A DNA stretch of 64,000 nucleotides, taken from NCBI RefSeq assembly GCF_947503795.1, contig NZ_CANNEZ010000001.1, forward strand, positions 1,851,001 through 1,915,000, read 5' to 3'. The notes under the pieces were generated by a model. That model searched no databases. It saw only the letters and a list, made by a program, of their open reading frames with translations, and was not told where the DNA came from. This document shows, piece by piece, positions 47,379 to 56,751 of the stretch. Every line of letters starts with the position of its first letter. Position 1 is the first letter of the stretch. Position numbers and translations under genes: made by a program. This DNA is from an uncultured Jannaschia sp. GTDB taxonomy: Bacteria; Pseudomonadota; Alphaproteobacteria; Rhodobacterales; Rhodobacteraceae.

Positions 47379-48053
47379 TTACATCGCCTTGCCCGCCGCC
47401 TCGTGCAGTTGCCGCAGTTCGGCATCGCGCAGGCGCAGCGCCTTCGCGAAGCGTCCGAGGTAGTCGCGCTCAGCCGGGTGATCGGGATCGATCGCGGTCA
47501 GGGCTGCGGCATAGACCTGCCCTTCCGAGCCATGTGGCACGTCGCGGGCCAGCGCCTCGGGGTCGACCGGCTCGGACAACGCGAAGTCCAACGCGGCGCG
47601 GTCCTCCTCGGTATCGGCCTCGCCCAGGATGTCCTGCAGGACCGCGCGCTCTTCGGCATCGATCTGGCCGTCGGCGCGCACCGCCTGTCCGATGGCGCGG
47701 ACCATGGCGTGGGCCGTCTCCTCGTCGTCGGGGCCGTCGTCGATCATCCGGCTCTGCGCGGCCTGGGGCTGGCCCAGCGCCGCCGACCCGCCGGCCATCG
47801 CCGCCAGCCCGCCCAGAAGTCCGCCGAGGCCCGCACCGCCCATGCCCGTGCCGCCCGCACCACCGGTGCCGCCAGTCAGGCCACCCAACAGGCTCGACAA
47901 TCCGCCGCCGCCCGCGCCGCCGGCACGTCCGCCGCCCGCCCCCGCCAGCATCGACTTCACGCCCTGCATGCCGCCGCGATTGCGGAATGCCTCGACGCCT
48001 TTGGCGGCCGCGAAAGCCAGCGCCATTTTCATGGCCATTCTCTTGAGGGACAT
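47379..48053 (-). CDS. DUF533/TerB-like protein
   Basis: 224 residues from ATG at 48053. N-terminal basic helix, then a Gly-rich linker (GGLTGGTGGAGGTGMGG), then a C-terminal TerB-like helical domain with AMVRAIGQAVRADGQIDAEERAVLQ and HGSEGQVYAAALTAID. Members of this family are common in Rhodobacteraceae; role unknown, possibly metal or membrane related. Confidence 0.82.
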   Translation of the reverse strand: MSLKRMAMKMALAFAAAKGVEAFRNRGGMQGVKSMLAGAGGGRAGGAGGGGLSSLLGGLTGGTGGAGGTGMGGAGLGGLLGGLAAMAGGSAALGQPQAAQSRMIDDGPDDEETAHAMVRAIGQAVRADGQIDAEERAVLQDILGEADTEEDRAALDFALSEPVDPEALARDVPHGSEGQVYAAALTAIDPDHPAERDYLGRFAKALRLRDAELRQLHEAAGKAM

Positions 48054-48126
48054 CGGGGGCCTCCTTTGCGACGTTGTCCGTGACGCAAGGGAAGATAGCG
48101 CGGCACCGTGCCCGCGCAACCGTCGG

Positions 48127-49245
48127 TCAGTCGCCCAGCCGCTCGATCTCACCCGTCCTCTGGCCGTCTGCATCGCTGAGAATGCGGCGGCCATCCGCCT
48201 CGAGGCTCGTGTCGATGGGGTTGTCGAGCTGGACCGTGACGATCGTGCCCGAACCGGTCGACATGACCGTCATCTCGGCCCCGAGATCACCGACCAGACC
48301 GCGGGCGATACGCGCGCCGAGATTGCCGTTTTCCGGCCAGGTGCCCTCGTCCATGCCGATGCCGTCATCGCTGACGGTCAGCCGCAGGCGGTCGCCGCCG
48401 AGTTCCTTGAGCTGGACCGAGACAACGCCCTCGCTGCGGCCCTCGAAGGCGTGGTTGAAGGCGTTCGACAGAAGCTCGGAGGTCAGAAGGCCCAATTGCG
48501 CGGCCCGTTCGGTGCGCATGTAGACGGAGTCGGTATCGACCGTGACGCGCACGTTGCGGCGACCGTCCAAAGCCCCCACGATCGAGACGACCCGGCTGAC
48601 ATAGCCGCCCGCCGAGACGACGTCGTAGCGCATCTCGCCCCGGCGCGGCGCGATATGAAATTCGTCGTAGAGCGCAGCAAGCGCGTCGACGCGCCGCGCA
48701 AGGATGGGAAAGGCCGCGCGCGGATCGGTGTCCCTCGACTGCAGCCGGATCATCGACGCCACCATCTGCAGGTGGTTCTTCACCCGGTGCTGCATCTCCT
48801 GCAGGCGGTCGTCGAAGCTGACGATGTCAGAGCCATCGGGTTTCGTCGCCGCGTCCACATCCTCGACCTCGGCCTGGATGCCGATAAAGGCGTAGATCGA
48901 GCCGTCCTCGTCGAAAGCGGGCGCGATAATCAGGCGGTTGCGGAAGGACGATCCGTCAAGCCGGACGTTGTCGAGCGTGACCGTCACGCTTTCCCGCGCT
49001 TCGATGGCGCGTCGCAGCACCTCGACCTCGGGCTGGTCGCGGTCGTCGCCCTGCAGAAAGCGGCAGTTCCGCCCGACGACGGCGCTTGCGGCATAGCCGG
49101 TCAGCTGCTCGAAGGCGCGGTTGACGTAGATGATCGGATTGTCCGGCCGGTTCGGGTCGGTCAGCACCATCGACAACGGCAGATTGGCGAGCATGGACTG
49201 CCCGGCCGCGACGTAGATGCTCTCGATCTTGTTGTGGTCGTCCAT
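48127..49245 (-). CDS. LOV-domain blue-light histidine kinase (HWE/HisKA_2 type)
   Basis: Soluble photoreceptor kinase of 372 residues. PAS/LOV domain (~20-130) holds GRNCRFLQG with the flavin-adduct Cys61; RLIIAPAFDEDG and FIGIQAEVED are the later LOV strands. A HisKA_2 segment MQHRVKNHLQMVASMIRLQ supplies His153, followed by a HATPase domain (NAFNHAFEG, DDGIGMDE). Such LOV kinases control general stress or surface responses in alphaproteobacteria. No response regulator is adjacent. Confidence 0.93.
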   Translation of the reverse strand: MDDHNKIESIYVAAGQSMLANLPLSMVLTDPNRPDNPIIYVNRAFEQLTGYAASAVVGRNCRFLQGDDRDQPEVEVLRRAIEARESVTVTLDNVRLDGSSFRNRLIIAPAFDEDGSIYAFIGIQAEVEDVDAATKPDGSDIVSFDDRLQEMQHRVKNHLQMVASMIRLQSRDTDPRAAFPILARRVDALAALYDEFHIAPRRGEMRYDVVSAGGYVSRVVSIVGALDGRRNVRVTVDTDSVYMRTERAAQLGLLTSELLSNAFNHAFEGRSEGVVSVQLKELGGDRLRLTVSDDGIGMDEGTWPENGNLGARIARGLVGDLGAEMTVMSTGSGTIVTVQLDNPIDTSLEADGRRILSDADGQRTGEIERLGD

Positions 49246-49299
49246 GCCGTCCCCCCGGGATCACCGAACATGGACGATGCCCATGGCCGAGGCAATGCG

Positions 49300-51657
49300 T
49301 CAATTCGACGGCAGAAGGTTCGGCACGATGGTCACGATGGCGGGGAACATCCACAGGATCGCCAGCCCGACCACCTGGATCAGGACGAAGGGAATGACGC
49401 CGCGGTAGATATGTCCGGTCGTTACGGCCTTCGGGGCCACGCCGCGCAGGTAGAAGAGCGCGAAGCCGAATGGGGGCGTCAGGAACGAGGTCTGGAGGTT
49501 CACCGCGATCATGATCGTCACCCATTTCGGATCGAACGTGCCGCCATAGATGACCGGGCCGACGATCGGGATGACGATGTAGATGATCTCGAGGAAGTCG
49601 AGCACGAAGCCCAGGATGAAGAGCACGAGCATGACGATTAGGAAGACCTTGAACTCGTTGTCGAAGCTGCGGAGGAAATCCTGGATGTAGTGCTCGCCCC
49701 CGAAGGAGATGAGCACGAGGTTCAGGAGCTGCGAGCCGATCAGGATGGTGAAGACCATCGAGGTGACCTTGGCCGTCTCGCGCACCACGGGTCCGAGGAC
49801 CCCCGTCCGGAGCAAGACCCAGCAAGCATAGAGCAGCCCGAGGAACGCCGCGTGATAGGCGATCTGGGCGATGACCGTCGCGATCACGTCGCCGGTGGTC
49901 GTCGTCTCGAGCCCGAGGCGGAGGTCGAAGTTGATCCCGAAGAGCATCATCACGACGAGCATCAGCGTCGCGAGCAGGATGATCGACGAGCGGCCGCCTT
50001 CTTCCTGCAGCTTGCGGTAGGCGGCGAGCATGATCGCGCCGCCCGCGCCCAGCGCCGCGGCGGGCGTCGGGTTGGTGATGCCGCCCAGGATCGAGCCGAG
50101 CACGGCCACGATCAGGATCAGGGGCGGGAATACGACGCGCAGAAGCTCGTTCTGGGAGAGACGTTTCAATGCGGGCATGACGCCCCAGAGCGTGATGGCC
50201 AGCGGGATCGCCATCAGCGCGAACGTCGCCCCGGCAGATGTGTTCGGTCGGATCACGAGCACGTCGATCACAAAGGCCAGCACGATCCCCGCCGCCCCGA
50301 TCAGAAGCGGGCGCGAGTCGGCCAGCGGGTTCACCCCGCGCGCGGTCGTCAGCACGAGGGCGAGGCCGATGAAGAGAACGGCGATGCCGGTCCCGATGGG
50401 GGCCGCGTTGGTGATCGCGGCGGCGCGCGCCTCGACCAGCTCCTCCTCCGAGAGCTGACGTGCCAGCTGCACGCCGCCGCCTTCGTCGATGACGGCCTGC
50501 TCGGCCAGCGCCATGTTCCACGCGCCCTGCCCGTGCAGCTCGATCATGGCCTCGGCGCATTGCGGCGAGACATTGGTGCGCAGCGATGCGGTGGCCCCGG
50601 CCTCGGAATAGCTGGAGACGGTGGCGTTCTGCGTGCCGATCAGGCCCGCCTGCCCCAGCGCGATCGCGCCGAAGATCAGAAGGACCGGTGCGGCGAGGAA
50701 CCAGGTCAGTGCGTCGTTGCGCGTGATGACCGAGCCCGCGCCGCCGTCGAGTTGCACCGCGGGCGCCTTCGACGGGTTCAGGAGCGCGTAGCCGAAGGCG
50801 TAGGCGCCGTAGAGGAAGGCGAGGAAGATGCCCGGCAGGAGCGCCGCCTGGAAGAGCGTGCCGACCGAAACCACCGCCGGTTCACCCAGATAGGTCAGCG
50901 CATCCGAACAGCCGACCGAGGAGGCACGGGCCTCCTGCGCGGTCGAGTAGATATCGCCCGCCAGCGTGCCCAGAAGGACGATCACGATCGACGGCGGGAT
51001 GATCTGGCCCAGCGTGCCAGACGCGGCGATCACACCGGTCGCGAGTTCGGGCGAGTAGTTGTTGCGCAGCATCGTCGGCAGGGCCAGCAGGCCCATCGTC
51101 ACGACCGTCGCGCCGACGATCCCGGTCGAGGCGGCGAGGAACGCGCCCACGATGACGATCGATACGGCGAGGCCGCCCGGCAGCGGGCCGAACACGCGCG
51201 CCATCGTCGTCAGAAGGTCGTTGGCGATCTTCGAGCGCTCGAGCGTGATGCCCATCATCACGAACATCAGGACGGCGAGCAGCGTCTCGATCGACGCGCC
51301 CGCGATGACACGCTCGTTCATGCGGTTGACGATGAAGCCGATATTGCGGTCGAGCGCCGTCTCCCAGCCTTGCGGGAAGAGGGCTTCCTCGGCGCGTGGC
51401 AATTCGGGATATCGGAATATGGATATCGTGTCGCGCGCCACGCCTTCGGCGATCAGCGCCGCGTATTCCGCGCTGCCCGTGTCGATGGCTTGGTGGATCA
51501 GGATGCCGGCGCTATCCAGCGCGGCGATGATCGCGAAGCTGATCGTACCGGCACCCGCGATGGCGAAGGCCACCGGGAAGCCCGACATGATCCCGCCGAA
51601 GAGGCAGAGGAACACGATGATCAAGCCGACCTCGACGCCGTCCAAACCGAAAATCAT
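49300..51657 (-). CDS. TRAP transporter large permease, DctM type, with insertions
   Basis: Main permease of the TRAP system, 785 residues against ~430 for typical DctM. N-terminal half (1-~300) and C-terminal half (~510-785) each resemble DctM (VAFAIAGAGTI, ASTGIVGATVVTMGLLALP, TLGQIIPPSIVIVLLG; LLNLVLISFGG, FLDFLEIIYIVIPIVGP, LTPPFGFALFYLRG). An extra ~50-residue polar loop (60-110) and a ~200-residue insert (about 310-510) with several extra hydrophobic segments separate them. This enlarged form occurs in TakM/FcbT3-like systems. Downstream of DctQ. Confidence 0.9.
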   Translation of the reverse strand: MIFGLDGVEVGLIIVFLCLFGGIMSGFPVAFAIAGAGTISFAIIAALDSAGILIHQAIDTGSAEYAALIAEGVARDTISIFRYPELPRAEEALFPQGWETALDRNIGFIVNRMNERVIAGASIETLLAVLMFVMMGITLERSKIANDLLTTMARVFGPLPGGLAVSIVIVGAFLAASTGIVGATVVTMGLLALPTMLRNNYSPELATGVIAASGTLGQIIPPSIVIVLLGTLAGDIYSTAQEARASSVGCSDALTYLGEPAVVSVGTLFQAALLPGIFLAFLYGAYAFGYALLNPSKAPAVQLDGGAGSVITRNDALTWFLAAPVLLIFGAIALGQAGLIGTQNATVSSYSEAGATASLRTNVSPQCAEAMIELHGQGAWNMALAEQAVIDEGGGVQLARQLSEEELVEARAAAITNAAPIGTGIAVLFIGLALVLTTARGVNPLADSRPLLIGAAGIVLAFVIDVLVIRPNTSAGATFALMAIPLAITLWGVMPALKRLSQNELLRVVFPPLILIVAVLGSILGGITNPTPAAALGAGGAIMLAAYRKLQEEGGRSSIILLATLMLVVMMLFGINFDLRLGLETTTTGDVIATVIAQIAYHAAFLGLLYACWVLLRTGVLGPVVRETAKVTSMVFTILIGSQLLNLVLISFGGEHYIQDFLRSFDNEFKVFLIVMLVLFILGFVLDFLEIIYIVIPIVGPVIYGGTFDPKWVTIMIAVNLQTSFLTPPFGFALFYLRGVAPKAVTTGHIYRGVIPFVLIQVVGLAILWMFPAIVTIVPNLLPSN

Positions 51658-51756
51658 AGCGTTCCCCTCGTATCGGTCCCGCGCATTCTGATGGCGCGTG
51701 GACCGGAATTGGTCGTCACTCCGGGCGGACCCGGATGGATATGGCGGCGATCCGCA

Positions 51757-52653
51757 TCAATGGATCTCGGCCGCCTTCTGTGCGTCCTCGTCGCCGAGGA
51801 TGTCGCGGTCGAGATAGCGGCCCGCGTCGATCTCGCCGCCCCGAAGCTCCAGCCAGGAGCGCCAGAAGAACACGCAAGCCTGCGCGAAGGCGGTCGCCAC
51901 GAAGAGCAGGATCAGTACCTTGAACAGGAAGTAGGCGTCGAACCCGTTGGGTGAGAAACCGATCGTCTCGACGTTCCAGCGCATCGCGCGGGCCTTCATC
52001 AGCATCCGGTCCAGCGGGTCCGAGGCCGAGGTCGCGGGCGTGATCATGCTGCGCCAGAAGAAGAACCACGAATAGAGCCACATCAGCAGAAGCGCGGGCA
52101 TCATGAAAACCACCGCGCCGAACATGTCGATGATGCGCTTGGTGCGGTGGCCGACGGCGGAATAGACGAGGTCGACGCGCACATGGCCGCCCTGGATGAA
52201 GGTCCAGGCGACGCAGAGGCAGACGATCATCGCGTTGTAGAGCTTCAGCTCCTCGGAATACCACGACAGGTCTCGGGTGAACGCGCTGCCAAACGGGCCG
52301 ATGGAGATTTCGGAGACGCGGAAGATGCGTTGCAGGAAGACGATCATGATCTGCTGCAGGACCATCAGGAGGCCCGCCCAGGCGGCGATGCGCCCGATCC
52401 AGTTCAGCACGAATTCCGAGCCGCGCACGACGGCCCAGCCGAAGTCGCGCGACAGGCCGATGGCAACCGTCACCGCGAGGAGAATGACGAGGAGGACGAA
52501 GAACAGTTCGACCGATGCGCCGTAATAGACGAAGCGCATGACCGCTTCGCTGTCGCTGAAATTCAGCCAGCTCGACGGATGCGTCAGCGCGTAGCCGAGA
52601 TTGTAGACAGCCATGAAGAGGTTCGTGATGAACCAGCTGATCGCGTCGAGCAT
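51757..52653 (-). CDS. TRAP transporter small permease, DctQ type
   Basis: 298 residues from ATG at 52653 (MLDAISWFITNLFMAVYNLG). Longer than common DctQ (~170-200) but matches the TakQ/FcbT2 group. Four main spans; RVDLVYSAVGHRTKRIIDM is the conserved DctQ motif. Followed by the DctM gene after 99 nt. Confidence 0.88.
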   Translation of the reverse strand: MLDAISWFITNLFMAVYNLGYALTHPSSWLNFSDSEAVMRFVYYGASVELFFVLLVILLAVTVAIGLSRDFGWAVVRGSEFVLNWIGRIAAWAGLLMVLQQIMIVFLQRIFRVSEISIGPFGSAFTRDLSWYSEELKLYNAMIVCLCVAWTFIQGGHVRVDLVYSAVGHRTKRIIDMFGAVVFMMPALLLMWLYSWFFFWRSMITPATSASDPLDRMLMKARAMRWNVETIGFSPNGFDAYFLFKVLILLFVATAFAQACVFFWRSWLELRGGEIDAGRYLDRDILGDEDAQKAAEIH

Positions 52654-52746
52654 GGCGTCCCCCCGAATGTCGCGACGAAGCGGTCCCACGCCTCGTCCGT
52701 TAGGTCGGCCCGGCCCCGCCCCGCGGGATCGCGCCAGTCATCGAAA

Positions 52747-52774
52747 GGCCCGCCCCCCCTGTGGGGGACGGGCC
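52747..52774 (-). terminator. Hairpin between TRAP receptor and DctQ genes
   Basis: On the minus strand GGCCCGtCCCCC...GGGGGgCGGGCC followed by TTTCG. Likely partial terminator or mRNA-stabilising stem that lets the receptor be made in excess of the permeases. Confidence 0.6.
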
Positions 52775-52783
52775 GGTCCCGGC

Positions 52784-53869
52784 TCAGCCGAGGAAGCGGT
52801 CGCGCTGCTGGCGGTAGGTGCCCTCGGACGCGTTGATCCACTCCGACGACTTGCGCATCGAATCGAACACGCTGTCGTTGATGCGCTTGAAGAGGTCGTC
52901 GCCCATGTTCTCGTCGAGAACGGCCTGCGAGGCGGTGCCCATCGCGTCCCAAACGCTGTCGGGGAAGGTGCGCATGGTGACGCCGCCCGACTGCAGACGC
53001 TCGAGCGCCGAGCCGTTCTCGGACAGGAACTGCGCGAGGTTCCACTGGTGGCACTCGGCGGCCGCGATCTCGATGATCTTCTGATGCGCGGGGCTCAGGC
53101 TCTCGTAGACGTCGCGGTTGGTCGCGACCGACAGACCCGCACCCGGCTCGTGGAAGCCGGCGGTGTAGTAGGTCTTGGTGATCTCCTGGAAGCCGGCCTT
53201 CTCGTCGGCCCAGGGACCGATCCACTCGGTGCCGTCGATCGCGCCCGAGGCCAGCGCCTGGTACACTTCCGAGCCGGGCAGGTTCTGGACCGAGGCGCCC
53301 ATCTTGCCCAGCGCCTGGCCACCGAGGCCGGGCATGCGGAACTTGAGGCCCTGGAAGTCCTCGGGACCGGTGATCTCGTTGCGGAACCAGCCACCGGCCT
53401 GCGCGCCGGTGTTGCCGCCGAGGAAGGACTTCAGACCGAAGATCTGGCCCAGCTCGTCATGCAGCTCCATGCCGCCCATGTGGTAGTACCAGTTGGCCAG
53501 CTCCTGCGCGGTCATGCCGAAGGGCACCGCGGTGAAGAAGGCGTAGCCGGGATGCTGACCCACGAAGTAGTAGTCGGCGCCGTGATACATGTCGGCCTGA
53601 CCGGAGGTCACGGCGTCGAACACCTCGAACGCGCCCACAAGCTCGCCCGCGGCCTTGAGATCGACGGTCAGCGTACCGTCGGACATTGCGGTGATGCTGT
53701 CGGCGACGCGCTGGGCGCTGTCATGCACACCGGCGAGGCCACGGCCCCAGGTTGTGACCATGGTCAGCGTGCGGTTGCCCTGGGCGTAGGCGGGCGCGGC
53801 GAGTGCGGCGGCACCGGCGGCGGCACCGGCACCGATGGTGGAATTCTTGAGGAATGAACGGCGGTCCAT
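52784..53869 (-). CDS. TRAP transporter substrate-binding protein, TakP-like (copy 1)
   Basis: Periplasmic receptor of 361 residues. Tat signal MDRRSFLKNSTIGAGAAAG with twin Arg, cleaved after AYAQ. Mature part begins RTLTMVTTWGRGLAGVH; conserved pocket segments DMYHGADYYFVGQHPGYAFF, FRMPGLGGQALGKMG and IDGTEWIGPWADEK fit the TakP/FcbT1 (alpha-keto acid) group. Nearest the permease genes. A paralogue lies directly upstream (54044-55117). Confidence 0.9.
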   Translation of the reverse strand: MDRRSFLKNSTIGAGAAAGAAALAAPAYAQGNRTLTMVTTWGRGLAGVHDSAQRVADSITAMSDGTLTVDLKAAGELVGAFEVFDAVTSGQADMYHGADYYFVGQHPGYAFFTAVPFGMTAQELANWYYHMGGMELHDELGQIFGLKSFLGGNTGAQAGGWFRNEITGPEDFQGLKFRMPGLGGQALGKMGASVQNLPGSEVYQALASGAIDGTEWIGPWADEKAGFQEITKTYYTAGFHEPGAGLSVATNRDVYESLSPAHQKIIEIAAAECHQWNLAQFLSENGSALERLQSGGVTMRTFPDSVWDAMGTASQAVLDENMGDDLFKRINDSVFDSMRKSSEWINASEGTYRQQRDRFLG

Positions 53870-54043
53870 AATTCCCTCCCTTGGAATGTTGGTGTCGTCC
53901 GGGCCCTCCCGGCACGGATAACGGCCCTCGTGAGCGGGGCGTGCGGCGACCCTAGGGATTGGGGGGGCGGAGTCAAATACCGGATAACCCGTAGAAGACG
54001 CCCCGAACGCCGCCGCGTCCGGGGCCCCGTCCGGTCCCGGCGG

Positions 54044-55117
54044 TCAGCCGATCACGCGGTCGCGTTGCGCGCGGTAGACCCCCTCGGATCGCGACAGCCA
54101 CGCCGAGGATGCGACCATGCTCTCCATCGCGGATTCGTGGATGCGCGCGAAGAGGTCGTCGGACATGTTGTCGGCCGTCACCTCGGCCGCCGCCGCGCCC
54201 ATCGCGTCCCAGACCGGGTCGGGGAAGGTGCGCAGCTCCACGCCCTCGCCCTGGAGCCGGGTCAGGGCCTTGCCGTTCTCGGTCAGGAACTGGGCGAGGT
54301 TCCACGCATGGGCATCGCCCGCGGCGGTCTCGATGATCGTCTGCTGCGCGGGGCTCAGGCTTTCGAAGACCTCGCGGTTGACGGCCAGCGAGTTGCCCGT
54401 CCCCGGCTCGTGGAAGCCGGCGGTGTAGTAGATCTTGGTGATCTCCTGAAAGCCCATCTTCTCGTCCGCCCAGGGCCCGATCCACTCGGTCCCCTCGATC
54501 GCGCCCGAAGACAGCGCCTGATAGACTTCCGGCCCCGGCAGGTTCTGGACCGACGCGCCCATCTTGCCCAGCGCCTGCCCCCCGAGACCGGGCATGCGGA
54601 ACTTGAGGCCCTGGAAGTCCTCGGGCGTCTCGATCTCGCGGGCGAACCAGCCGCCGGCCTGGACGCCGGAATTGCCTGCGAGGAAGGATTTCAGCCCGAA
54701 GATCTGTCCCAGCTCGTCATGCAGCTCGGCCCCGCCCGCATGGTAGTACCAGTTCGCCTGTTCCTGCGCGGTCATCCCGAAGGGCGTCGAGGAAAAGTAG
54801 GCGTAGCCCGGATGCTGGCCGACGAAATAGTAATCCGCGCCGTGATACATGTCGGCCTGCCCCGCCGTCACCGCGTCGAATACCTCGAACGCGCCGACCA
54901 GCTCGCCCGCGGCCTTGAGGTCGATGCTCAGCGTGCCGTCGGACATTGCCGTGATGCGGTCGGCGCAGCGCTGGGCGACGTCGTGGACGCCCGCGTTGCC
55001 GCGCCCCCATGTCGTCACCAGCGTCAGCGTTCGGTTGCCCTGCGCATAGGCCGGGGCGGCCAGCGCCGTGGCCCCCGCGCCCAGGGTCGAGGCCTTCAGA
55101 AACGATCGGCGATCCAT
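54044..55117 (-). CDS. TRAP transporter substrate-binding protein, TakP-like (copy 2)
   Basis: 357 residues from ATG at 55117 with Tat signal MDRRSFLKASTLGAG. Nearly collinear with copy 1 and identical at most positions by eye (FRMPGLGGQALGKMG, YYFVGQHPGYAYF). Differences cluster at the C-terminal helix and at a few loops (SSTPFGMTAQEQANWYYHAGG). Clear tandem duplication; the first gene of the TRAP run, divergent from the Cache kinase. The two may differ in ligand. Confidence 0.9.
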   Translation of the reverse strand: MDRRSFLKASTLGAGATALAAPAYAQGNRTLTLVTTWGRGNAGVHDVAQRCADRITAMSDGTLSIDLKAAGELVGAFEVFDAVTAGQADMYHGADYYFVGQHPGYAYFSSTPFGMTAQEQANWYYHAGGAELHDELGQIFGLKSFLAGNSGVQAGGWFAREIETPEDFQGLKFRMPGLGGQALGKMGASVQNLPGPEVYQALSSGAIEGTEWIGPWADEKMGFQEITKIYYTAGFHEPGTGNSLAVNREVFESLSPAQQTIIETAAGDAHAWNLAQFLTENGKALTRLQGEGVELRTFPDPVWDAMGAAAAEVTADNMSDDLFARIHESAMESMVASSAWLSRSEGVYRAQRDRVIG

Positions 55118-55301
55118 CACAACTCTCCTGTCGAACTGTTCAATTGCGGGTTGGTCACCGGCCCGGGACGGACCGCGACCCTTCGACAGGTCGCGCGGGG
55201 CCCGGCACATTCCAGCGCCACGCCGCCCGCGCGCATCCGAAAGAATGACGTATGGTCACCCGGCTGGCACTTCGCACCGATATGCCGTTGAAATGGGCGC
55301 C

Positions 55302-56705
55302 ATGCGACTGCCCCGCCTCTCCTATGGCCAGCGCCTGCTGGTCCTCGCCGCTCTGCCGCTGATGGTCGCGGTCTCGGCGATCGCGGTGCTGGTCGCGATC
55401 CAGGCCGAGCGGACCGCCACCCGCGAGATCGCGGCACTCGAGACGGCGATGATCGACGCCAAGCGGCGCGAGCTTCGCAACTACCTGCAACTGGCGCGGA
55501 CCTCTTTTATCACGATCTACGGCAACGCGGCACCCGACGATGACGCGGCGAAGCTGCGGGTGACGCAGATCCTCTCGGCGATGGTCTACGGACAGGACGG
55601 GTTCTTCTTCGTCTACGACTACGACGGCCGGAACCTCGTGGCCCCGCGCCAGACCTGGCTCATCGGGCGCGACTGGTCGGGGGCCGAGGATGCCGACGGC
55701 GTGCCCGTGACCGACCGGCTGATCGACCTCGCGCGGCAGGGCTCGGGCTATCACAGCTACGAATGGCGGCGGCCGTCGACCGGGCAGGAGGCGACGATCC
55801 TGACCTACGTGATCGGGTTGCAGGACTGGCAATGGGCCATCGGGACGGGCGTGTTCCTCGACGACATCCTGGCGCAGGCCGCCGTCGCCCGCGCCGAGCT
55901 GCAGGACCGGGTGCGCGAGCAGTTCCTCTGGATCGGGGGCATCACGCTGGCCGCGCTCATGGTGGTCTTCGCCAGCGGTCTGACGATCACCGTGCGCGAA
56001 CGTCGGCTGGCCGATGCCAAGCTCAAGGCGCTGACCCAGCGCGTCCTCGACACCCAGGAGGAGGAGCGCCGCCGCGTCGCACGCGAGCTGCATGACGGGA
56101 TCAGCCAGCTTCTGGTCGGCATCCGCTACAAGCTGGAGCTGGCGCGGCGCCTGACGGCCAAGGGCGACCCCAAGGCCGAAGGCGCGGTCGACGGCGCCAT
56201 CGGCGGCCTGCAGGAGGCGCTGGGCGAAGTGCGCCGCATCAGCCACGACCTGCGGCCCGGCGTCCTCGACGACCTGGGCCTCGGGCCGGCACTCCGCACG
56301 CTCTGCGAGACCTTCGAGACGCGCACCGGCATCCCCGTCACCTTCCGCACCGTGGTCTTCCGCAACCGGCTCGACATCGAGGCGAAGACCGCCCTCTTCC
56401 GCATCGCGCAGGAGGCGCTGACCAACGTGGAGCGCCATGCCGATGCCAGCCGCGTCGACGTCCAGATCTTCGGGCACCGCAAGGGAGCGACGCTGCGGAT
56501 CACGGATGACGGTCGCGGGCCGTCCCGGCGAGGCAGCGGGCCCGGCCTCGGGCTGCGCAACATGGCCGAACGGGTCGAACAGCTCGACGGGCACCTGAGC
56601 ATCGAGCCCGCGCCCGGCGGCGGCACCGTGATCGAGGCGACGGTGCCCCTGACCCATCTTCTGGCCCCGGGCGACGGGACCGAGGTCGCCGCGGCCGCCG
56701 AATGA
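55302..56705 (+). CDS. Cache-domain sensor histidine kinase, NarX/HisKA_3 type
   Basis: 467 residues from ATG at 55302. TM1 at ~11-33, an extracytoplasmic Cache domain (~36-205: GQDGFFFVYDYDGRNLVAP, QDWQWAIGTGVFLDDI), TM2 ~213-233, then HisKA_3 with His264 (RRVARELHDGISQLLVGI) and HATPase (ALTNVERHADAS, DDGRGP, GLGLRNMAERVEQLDG). The Cache domain suggests sensing of a small carboxylate or similar ligand. Divergent from the TRAP receptors and followed by its response regulator, so it probably controls their expression. Confidence 0.93.
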   Translation: MRLPRLSYGQRLLVLAALPLMVAVSAIAVLVAIQAERTATREIAALETAMIDAKRRELRNYLQLARTSFITIYGNAAPDDDAAKLRVTQILSAMVYGQDGFFFVYDYDGRNLVAPRQTWLIGRDWSGAEDADGVPVTDRLIDLARQGSGYHSYEWRRPSTGQEATILTYVIGLQDWQWAIGTGVFLDDILAQAAVARAELQDRVREQFLWIGGITLAALMVVFASGLTITVRERRLADAKLKALTQRVLDTQEEERRRVARELHDGISQLLVGIRYKLELARRLTAKGDPKAEGAVDGAIGGLQEALGEVRRISHDLRPGVLDDLGLGPALRTLCETFETRTGIPVTFRTVVFRNRLDIEAKTALFRIAQEALTNVERHADASRVDVQIFGHRKGATLRITDDGRGPSRRGSGPGLGLRNMAERVEQLDGHLSIEPAPGGGTVIEATVPLTHLLAPGDGTEVAAAAE

Positions 56706-56751
56706 CGCAAACGCTGGACAGCGGGTCACCCGGACCTTACCCAAGCGCCCC

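Noticed and set aside
53930-55291. A 453-codon plus-strand frame opposite the second TRAP receptor
   Set aside because: Shadow of the receptor gene, which has a Tat signal and conserved pocket motifs; the shadow has none.
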